64,000 bases of DNA. Source: Bacteroidota bacterium (GTDB taxonomy: Bacteria; Bacteroidota; Bacteroidia; AKYH767-A; OLB10). A program made the translations under genes and the position numbers. The notes under the pieces are model-generated. The model saw only the letters and a list, made by a program, of their open reading frames with translations, was not told the origin of the DNA and made no database searches. Location of the stretch: assembly GCA_016717325.1 (NCBI GenBank), contig JADKFV010000049.1, positions 186,001-250,000 of the forward strand, read 5' to 3'. The first letter of the stretch is position 1; each line of letters starts with the position of its first letter. Shown piece by piece: positions 52,501 to 61,600 of the stretch.

Positions 52501-52669
52501 AACTTACTGTTTCGCTGAATTGTCCGTCTGTATAGGGTGCCCTTCTGTTTACATCGGCATTATCTACACATACACATGGGTCTAATAATTGAGGTGGTAC
52601 ACATGGTGTGCGACCAATGTTTATGGTTCCCGATGACACACTGAGGTGTTGGATATGGGTCGCCTGCAT
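49556..52669 (-). CDS. Adhesin C fragment: conserved pre-repeat block and SprB units 1-10
   Basis: Genuine coding runs from about 52636 to 49588. It begins in the block shared by all three loci (SSGTINIGRTPC, CVCVDNADVNRRAPYTDGQ, a YINFYLFDGDTYTL domain, ISGGGCNYP), then SprB units 1 to 10 from NVNCNGEASG to TKTLSNSVGQP. Its stretch at 50180-51499 is the near-identical partner of positions 1-1320. The ATG at 52669 is not genuine. It is part of locus C. Confidence 0.8.
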   Translation of the reverse strand: MQATHIQHLSVSSGTINIGRTPCVPPQLLDPCVCVDNADVNRRAPYTDGQFSETVSLLGGQSPWTIVSLTSSSGRPLSNIAAIEDCIDNTTQTAPVTSADIIVVTPNDSSYINFYLFDGDTYTLVVEDASGAQLTISGGGCNYPAAPINDTTITVCADNFGLNIQDAAFPGGVDPSIVLSWYDDSLCTGSPLMYGDLSNVPANYPDLTDISNPGPGGNIGYTVYNFYVASDSVADVACEGKRAMVTILSNEVVATVDSIVNVNCNGEASGAIYITMTNGTAPFTYAWSNGSTEEDLLNLTAASYDLIVTDSLGCTFTLSVDILENPPFVYGKTLQNNQCHGDSTGQISIFVSGAVPFTSGAPYTYLWSDGQTTSVANYLVAGTYTVTVTDSIGCDTILTFQIFEPTLLDQTHTITQPLCNGGTGDITVNGFGGTPWSGLGAHAAGYEYSLDGGTSQTNGTFTGITGGSHTIAITDSNSCITYLVFTINVPTPLVCGGAVTNVMCNGGNNGSITANITGGTGNYSYVWNDGTTNQTLNGLTSGAYTVTVTDGNGCTIECTYTVTEPLPITFTAAACANVSCFGGNDGKACVTNVLGGTAPYTYQWNTLPAQTTAQATGLTAGTWTVTVMDAMGCIATADVIITQPSAALSITGTVTNTTCNGGNNGAINITVTGGTAPTTLLWSNGNTTTSNTGLVAGTYTVTVTDANNCTLTASYTVGQPTAIAISLVSTNVSCNGGGNGSITTNVSGGTGAYSYAWSNGASTSGVSGLAAGIYTVTVTDANGCTMSASATITSPVALGCICNSNVTNVSCFGGSNGSVTAQPLGGTAPYSYVWSTGATTQTISSLAAGTYTVTITDANGCTKVGTATITQPNALVLTVTGNNLTCNGNGGGSATASISGGVAPYTYLWTPTGQTTATATGLAAGSYTVQVTDANGCTVTGQVTLTQPAQMNLTSKKTNVSCFGGTNGTLTVVAAGGTSPYTYLWSNGKTTKYIIGLAAGTYTVTVTDANGCTKTLSNSVGQPTSIVSIIYSNQRKL
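50180..51499 (-). repeat. Near-identical 1.3 kb tract shared with 1-1320
   Basis: Partner of the window-edge tract; encodes SprB units 3-8 of locus C in one open frame, without the two single-base indels seen in the other copy. Confidence 0.85.
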
Positions 52670-55600
52670 TGGTGGTGATATAAACTGTATAAGTGCCCAC
52701 TATCAAATTCTGCAACGAATCTTTAAATATATTATAATTATCAAGGATATCAAGAACCAAGTCTCCATTTCTGTCATCGGGGAAGCCATCTAAATCGGCA
52801 TCGAATAAGCCCGCATAATTGTAATTGTTCGTTATATCTCTTACTGTATCGCCTAAAGCGTCTACCCATACATAACGGATGGGGCCATTGGCTTCTAAAT
52901 GATATACATAAGCTACGCCATCATTATTCGGAGTGCAACTTACGCTGTCCTGACTCATATAAGCCGTTTGAACAGGCTCGCTGAAGTTTACATTTATGCT
53001 TGTGGTGCCCGAGCAATTGTTACCTAAACTGGCAGGCAATGTTACCGTAAGCGTTATATTTCCAAGATTATTCAAGTCAAGTAATATAGAATCTAAATCG
53101 GCAACAGGGCCCCCAAGATTTATCGACCAGTCGAATAATGTTCCGGGTGGATATCCCCCTGCATATGCACCTGTATCAACTGCATATAACCAGTAATCGC
53201 TAAAGGTTCCGGCACAACCCAACGAATCGCCAGGGGCTATGGTTGGTTCTGGCAATGGTGAATTTACTACAGTTACAGTTGATGTGCGGGTACAACCTGT
53301 TCCGGTTTCGGTTACTGTTAATGTATATATTGTTGTTCCTACTGGCTGAGCCATTGGATTGCTAATCGAAGTGCTGCTTAATCCTGCTGATGGGAACCAT
53401 GCATAAACTAAACTTGAAGTGGCTGGAACCTGGAACCTAAATGCATCGCCTGTAGCATTCCATGCCGATGCATTTCTTCCTGAAACTGCCGCAGCTATTG
53501 TGCCTGTTGCATTCTCAACGCCTTGTGTTTGAGATGTGCCACCTGTTGTTATGGAGGTATTATGAATCTCGATTATTCCACCGGATTCGTAAAGAATGAT
53601 CTGGCCTGAAACAGTTCCTGTAGAACTAAAGGTAGCCACGTTGTTATATCTTACCACAAAGCGATTGGGCGATGTAAGGTTAAAGAAATCTATAGTGCCA
53701 CCATTGTTCGTATTTAAATCCATCCAATCAAGTGCTACAACATTGTTTGGCGTTAATGTATTTGGAATTAGCTGACCTGAACAACATCCCGAACCGGGTG
53801 CTGCATCAAATGAAATAAATCCATTGGTAGAGATTGAAACAGTAGAGAACGTATTTCCATAGAAGTTAAAGTTAAAGCCGATAGGTATGCCACTGCTTAC
53901 TACATCATCGCCAACTGGGCCCACACCGGTTGCCCCTACTGGAACTACCGCAGCCAATGGTATTGATGATACAACGTAATTACCCGTTGGTGCAATAAAT
54001 GGTGTGGCTGTAGCCGTTATTTGCGAACTATCGATTCCACAACTTGGATTACCTGTAGTGGTTATCGATACTGTTGGGGCAGGAGTTACTGTTATAACCA
54101 CCGTGTCGGAATTTGAACATGCATTGCCACTTACTGTATCGAACGCTGTAACTATATATGTGGTAGTTACCAATGGACAAGCCTGAACTGACGATCCTGT
54201 GGTAGCACTTAAGCCGGCTGCAGGCGACCAGTTGAATACCTGATAATTGGCTAAACCTGCTGAATCAACATCTAAGTTTGTGCATGTCAATTCGCATATA
54301 GTAGCTGTTTGTGGCGTCACGGCAAATGGCAATGGCGGTGTTGAAACAGCTGTCACAGGAACCCTTGCACTTACGCAACTGCTTCCTGAAGTAAGCCCGA
54401 TAGTCATCAGAGGCATTGCAGCATCATTACCTTGCCATGCAAACGGACAACCAGTCGCAGTAGAAAATACTCTTCTCACACCTGTCAGGGTTGTCTGGTT
54501 TAGACCAAAGCCGGTTCCTGTAAAGCCGCACTGTTCAACGTCAACCACAAGCCATTGGGTAGGATCGTAAGCAAAGGGCAAGTCAAATGTTAATAAGAAA
54601 TCCACACCGGCAGTACCTATGATAGTCTTGGTTGCAGGCAGGATAACTGTTGTAAGCGGACCTGCGTAAATTGAGCCACCCACAAAAGGAACTGCCGTCT
54701 GTCCTAACTTAACCGTAAACAGCGTATAGGTAGCAGTTCCGGTTCCTGATGGACGGAAACTAATGGAGGTTATATTTCCTCCGGCAGGTGCACCGGCAAA
54801 TTCACCCGGAGCAACAAACCACTGTACCAATTTACCCGGGTTTTGGTCAAATGGAAATATATTAGATCCTCCGGTAGGTGCAGGACCGTTACCAAATGAA
54901 GCTAAAACAGGAGGCCCGCCAGATGTAGATGCTGATGCATAGAAAGTATCAGTAACACTAATGTTAGTGCAGAAGGTATCGCCCGATGCTATTGCAAGTC
55001 CGCCAACAGGTCCTGCGAACCAATTGGTAGTAAAAGCAGAATTATTATTTTGTGCCACCAAACAAACCTGACCAACGCCACAAATGGTATCATTAATAGT
55101 GGTTGTGATGAGTGGCGTATTTACAATCATCTGCATAATCCTGGAATTAACAGAATCTGCTCCGCATGAAACATCTACTCTAAAGTAAGTAGTATCGCTG
55201 GTAAGCGCTATGGTAAGGGTGTCATTAGTTTGACCGATGATATCGGTAAAATTAATACCATCAGAAGATTCCTGCCATTGGAAATCGCCTGTGGTACCAA
55301 ATACACGCATACTTGCAGTGCCTGATACACAGAATACTGAATCTCCGATTATTGCTGCAATAGGGTCCAGAGGTGTGGTGCTCAAAGTCACTTTAATAGA
55401 ATCTGTTTTAGCACAACCACTTAATGGGTCGGTCACCGTTAAATGATATGTTATTGATGTATCATTATTGCCTATTAAAGCAGCCGTCAATGTGGGGTCT
55501 TCCAGTGTAGTACCCGATAATCCTAAAGCCGGTGACCACGAGAACAATACATTGCCACCAGTAAAGCGGACATTGGGACGGTCGTTTTGGTTTGGTGCTG

Positions 55601-58600
55601 CTATAAATGCTCCGGTTGCGGCTCCACATGCTGAAGCATTAAGAGCATTCCAACGAACACCTGTGGTTGGCGATGTTTCTGTTAAATCAAAAAAGCCTGC
55701 TATATTATGTGTAAAACACTGACTTACCAATAGATTACTTACTCCATCCCAAAAGAATGGTGTTATAGGATAAGTATTCCAACCCAATGCACTGGTAATG
55801 GCAGGATTGGTGTAAACCGTTGTTAAGCCTGTATTGATATGCGCTGTGCTTGGAAAATCGGTTGGTATGCCTCCATCTGCACGCATTTTAATATCAACCG
55901 TGTAGGTAGTGGTGGTAAGCTTGCTCGATACAAAATATGCAATTGACGATATATTTGTTGGCCCTACCAAACCGGCTGCATTTAATTCTGCTGCGGTAAA
56001 TATCATTTGCGAATACTGTGTTGCGTTACCTCCATATAATTGGCCATTTACAAAATTGGGGCTAAACCTGTTTCCTATTGGCACAACACTCGATTTTGCA
56101 GCTGTTGCATTAAAAGGTAATACTGGCACTGCCAACGGGCAGATGGTGGTATCACTATAGCTTACTATTAAGGTTGGTGCTGGATTTAGTGTCAATGTTG
56201 TTGTCAATACTGCATTACATCCGCTCAAACTGTTTGTTGCAGTGAGTGTGTAGGTTGTAGACGATGTTCCTGTAACAGTTACCGATGTGCCGGTGGTTGC
56301 ACTTAAGCCAGTGGCAGGGCTCCATGTGAAGGTGTCGTACCCGCTCGTGGTGCTGTCAATTGCTGTTAATACTGTATTTATTGAATCGCAAAACGAAAGT
56401 CCATTGCTTGATGCAATTCCGATTGGCGGAGGCGTATTTACTACATAACTAACAATAGCAGCTGGGCTAATACATGCTCTGTTTACTACCCAGTTATAAA
56501 ACAATCCATTAAAGTTTATAGGGAAACACGCGTTGCTTACATTTCCAAAACACGATACTGTTAAGTATCCGGGTATGGAGGCCGGCAATGTTGATGTATT
56601 ACTTACATTCAAGTTAGGATTTACGATTGGCTGTAAGCGCCATGTACCTTGTGGTACATATAAATTGAGTGATATGGTTTGCAAGGCTGTGGTACCCCCG
56701 GCAATAAATATGGTATCCAATACCGATACTATTTGTCCGGTCGATGTGGTCAACGCAATCACCAATGGCGCTGATGCCGGTACATTGGTCGATATGTCAA
56801 CCGTATTGATTATTATGCCACCCGGTGCTGTTACCGTAAAGTTCATAAACGAGGCGGCATCGGGGAAGAAACCTGCACTTGCGCCTATATTATTGCCCAA
56901 GGCAGGACTGCTGTATGGCGGTATTTCGTGCACATAAAACGATCCGCTTTGTGTTACCACTGGATTATAAGTGGTACCAAAGTTTTTTATCTGACCACCT
57001 ATCGTATCTGTCCAAATGGTTATATTATTAATGGCATCGGTTGTTGTTACAGAAAGATTAACTACACCAGGGCCACAAATGGTGTCTCCTGTTGCTGTTG
57101 GTGCAGGAGGTATGGTCGTTGGTGTAAAATTAACTGTAACAGATGCAGTAGCACTGCAACCTGATTCATTCTCTGTAGCCGTTACTGTATAAGTAGTGGT
57201 GCCGGCAATTTTTGCCGTTGGGTTCTGTATAGTCGAACTGCTTAAACCGGCCGATGGACTCCAACTTACCGAAACCGTTGTGCCGGCTGTTGCTACAAAA
57301 GTAATATTTGGTCGTTGCAAGAAAGTTGTAGCAGGTGCAAGCGCACATTGTGATGCTCCATCAGCCCTGATATTCATACAAGAAATAAACGTAGTTGCAG
57401 TTTGATTGAATGTGCAGTTGTTGGTAAATGCTCCGTTGAAGAAACATGTATTTACTACTATGCTCGATACGCCATCCCATATTACAGGGCTGCTGAATGT
57501 ATGCGTATTTAATCCAACGACAGGAGTGTAAGATACAGGGCCAAATACATTGAATGGTGTGGCTATTGGCGCTCCTGAAGTGAGTGCTGTTGCATTGGTT
57601 AATCCCAATGAAATGGTAAAACCGTCCAACGCTGCTGTGCCATTGGTATTTACTATGTCAAATTTCAGTGCACTTAAGCTACTGCCATTTACAAGGCCGG
57701 CTGCGCTTAACTCTGAGGCCTGAATTAGCATTTGTGTTCTATTACTACCCCAGAAATTACCATATGGTGCAGGTTCCGTTGTTGTGGTGTTTTGAATGAT
57801 ACCTGTGCCTATGTTGGCATTTACCGATACAAAATTGCTCGATACTGCATTTGCATTTAATTGGATACTTGCGCTATCGCAGGCATCAATCACAACAGAA
57901 CCTGTAGGGGTTACTGTTGGTATTGCGCCAACTCCTACGGTTACTGTTTTAATTCTGTTACATGAACCAAAACAACCGTTAATATTGGGAACGGTAACAG
58001 GTGTAAAAGTTGCACATTCTGTTTGAGCCGTGTTAGCTGTACCTCTTACACAACCCGAAGCAACTGCATTTCCTTCGCAGAATATTGTATAGTTGGTAAA
58101 GTTGGTGTTAATACCCGCTGAAATATCGAAAGTAAATGGTCCATTAGTAGAAAGTACAGGTGCCGATGTTACATTATTATTTTGGCCCGCATAAGGTCCA
58201 CCACTTAATATGGTAACATTTGATGCATCTTTAACTGTCCAGGTAATTTCATCCTGAATAGTGTTGCCGTTCGGGCTAATACCATTAATATTTACAGTTA
58301 AGCCTCCTATCTGTTGGGCAGTTACTGTAAAGGTGGTGGTAGCAGTAGGAACGGCAGTTACAACTGCTCCCGTGCTGGTAACTAAGCCACCGGACAATGG
58401 TGCTGTCCAAGAATAATTGTATTGATTTAATTGCGGGCTCGAAACATTGGTAGCCGTTAACGTAACCGTAGTTGGAGGAGTGAGTGCAGGGCTGCAAATA
58501 AGTGGAATATCAACTGCAGCAGTAATAGTATCCGGATCAACTATATCTACAAATACAGCTGTACGTGGTCCTTCGCAGAAAGGTGCAGCCAAGGTGGTTT

Positions 58601-61600
58601 CGGAAACATAAAAGGTAGTATCGCTGGAAACAGCAAAAGTTCGAGGCGAACCATTTGGTGGCAGCGCACTTCCTCCCGAAGCATTTGCATACCATTTTAA
58701 AGTTCCGCCAGCACCTGTTGCGCTGAGCACTGCATTACCATTACCGCAAGGAGCAGAAACAACTGACGCTGTTGGTGCAACCGGAGGTGCAACCACACTT
58801 ACAGTAACCGTAGCTGTTGATGTACAACCGGCCAAGTTAGTAACCGTAACGGTATAAGGATTTGGACCCACTGTAGTAGGTGTTGCTATTGGCGATTTTA
58901 TTGTTGAACTATTCAAATCTGCTGCTGGAGACCATGCAAAGTTCAGGTTTGGATCGCCAAATTGATAAGTAACCGTTCCATTCCATGCGCGGTTGGCGAT
59001 GGTTCCTGTTAAAGTTCCTCCAAAGCCCTGAAACACACGTATATGGGGTGTAGTTCCCAGAATAAACGGTGTAGGACAAAGGGTGACACCTGATGTATAG
59101 GACTGCCCTAAAGCACCACCAATTGCAAAAGCAAATTTCGCCCCTGCAGGAATGGTGATGTTTACATCGAAAGGAATGGTGGTCAATATTGGACTGGTAC
59201 CTGCTGAAGTAGTACTCACATTAGCGATTTGTACCCAACCCGGAGCTATGGTCACATTTGTTGGGAAGGTACAATTCATAGGAGTGGTATTCATCCAGAT
59301 TTGCTGGATACCCACAGTTCCTAAGATTGAACTGCTTTGAAACTGGAAGAAGTGCAGGGTAACCGGGCTTGCTGATATATTTTCAATATCAAACCCGGTT
59401 GCACTTGAACCATTATTCTGACTCAGCGGTGTGGCAAGTGTTCCTGATAAGAAAGTTCCGGCATCCAATTGCGAAGTGCCACCTAAGCAAATTGCCGATG
59501 GAACAGCAGTTGGCGATGTAGAAGGTGCCGCAGTAACTGTTATGGTTACAGGTGTTCTGCCACTTGGGCAAATACCGTTAAAACTCTCAACATAATAAGT
59601 AGTGGTAGCCGGGAATGCCGATATATAGGTAGGCCCTGTATTAACAAGTGTGCCCCCTACCGGTAAGGTGTACCAGTTTAAGGTTGACAGACCAGCTGCA
59701 GAAAGCGTTCCTGTTGAACCGGCACAAATGCCAGCACTGGTTGTTGTTGGGGCAGGGTCACCGGCACCTAAATTGGTAAGGGATGTAGTTGCAGAAACTG
59801 TGCAACCATTTGTTAAATTGGTTACGACTACAGTATAAATTGTAGTGCCTAATACCGGAGTTGAAACCGGATTGGAAACGCTTGTAGAACTTAAACCAAT
59901 TGCAGGGCTCCATGCATAACTATATGTCGGAGGAAGCACCTGGGCAAATTGCCAGCCTTCATTGGTTGCTGTCCATGTGCCCGAATTTCTGTTAGGAGCA
60001 GCTATTCCGTTTACAACACCTGCAACAACAGTATCTTCAATACCAATAGCTTTAGTGTTGGCAACTCCATTAACTGAAGTAAGGAAAACATCAATGTTTT
60101 TAGATGTTTCATTTAACTCAATCTGGTAAGTTACAAATGGTGTTGCACTAAAGAAGTCAACGTTGGTAAAACGTTCAATAAGTTTTCTGTTGGGTGATAA
60201 ACCTACCTGGTCCCATGTAATTGAACCTGGAACGGTAACATTTAAATCAGACCAGAAACCAGCCCAATTATTAGGGTTGGCAAATGCAGGAATTGTTGGT
60301 GGTGAGAAAACACTGTTTGCTAATGTCTGATTTGCACCCATTAATATCTGCCCGTTAGCATGTATGGTAAACTGATTATAATTTCTGCCATAGAAATTAA
60401 AATTCCATGGAAGTGAAGTAACCGTTCCAAGGTTGTTTTGAGGCATATTATAATTACCTTCATCACCTAATGCACCAACTTGTAAACCAGGACCACCAGG
60501 CAAAGATGCACCATTAGTTAAAGCACCTGCAAAAGCATTTGCAAATGGAATTGATGCAACAGTATAGCTTATTGGAGGATTATTGGTAACTGTAGTTGTA
60601 ATATTAACTGTTTGGCCATCACAAACTGCTGCTGTTGTTGGTGTTACTGAGATAGTAGGAGACTGCGAAACTGTATTGGCCGCAGAAGTACCAAAGCAGT
60701 TTTCACCGGTATTATTAACGCGGCAGGTTAACGACCCTGCTGCTGTAGGGGTGTATGATGCCGATGTAGCACCAAAAATTTCAACACCATTTAAAATCCA
60801 CTGATACTGTGGTGATACTGCACTGGTTGTGGCAGAAACAGCAAAACCGGTACAAACGCTTCCAGCCGGGCTTAAAGTAACTGTAGGAATACCCGATACG
60901 CAAGCAGGAGCAAGATAGGCACCGATATGTTGAGGAAGTACTCTTGGTGAGCAATCTAAATCTGTTGTAATATAAACAGGAATTGCTGAACCTGTACAAG
61001 CTAACAAAGCACTGTTAGTAGCATGTAAGTTACCATTGTTGTTAAAGAACAATGGGTCACCGCTTATGTTAGCTGCAGTTACCTGAGTTGCAAAAGTGGT
61101 ATTAAAAGTAGCTACCGGATTAAAACCCACGTTTAAAGATATATTCCATCCAATAAAGCCTGATACACCTGCATCATTAGCAACATACAAATCGTTTTGA
61201 TTTACTGTAGTACCGGTACCTCCAAGTAAAGTAGAGGAGTTGGTATTATAACAATTGTGAGTCACGTTTAAACCAACCTGTGCAGCCGTAAAGTTTGCAA
61301 AAATGTTGTTTCTTACGTCATACTGTGGTGCTGTGGTAAGTGTGCCTGCAACTTCAAAACAGGTATTGGAACCGTTCAATGAACCGCTTCCATCAATACT
61401 TACACTGTTATTATATATGGAATATACAGCAGTATTGTTGGTTGTGCTCACACAGTTAATACCTCTTATAATCCTTGTAGCGGTTGCTATACCATTATAT
61501 GCCGAAGTGATACCTGAAATAGAATTATTGAAAACCCTTATTTCCATTGCACCAACGGTAGTATTTGTAATTTTAATACCTGAATGTAATGTTGCAGTTG

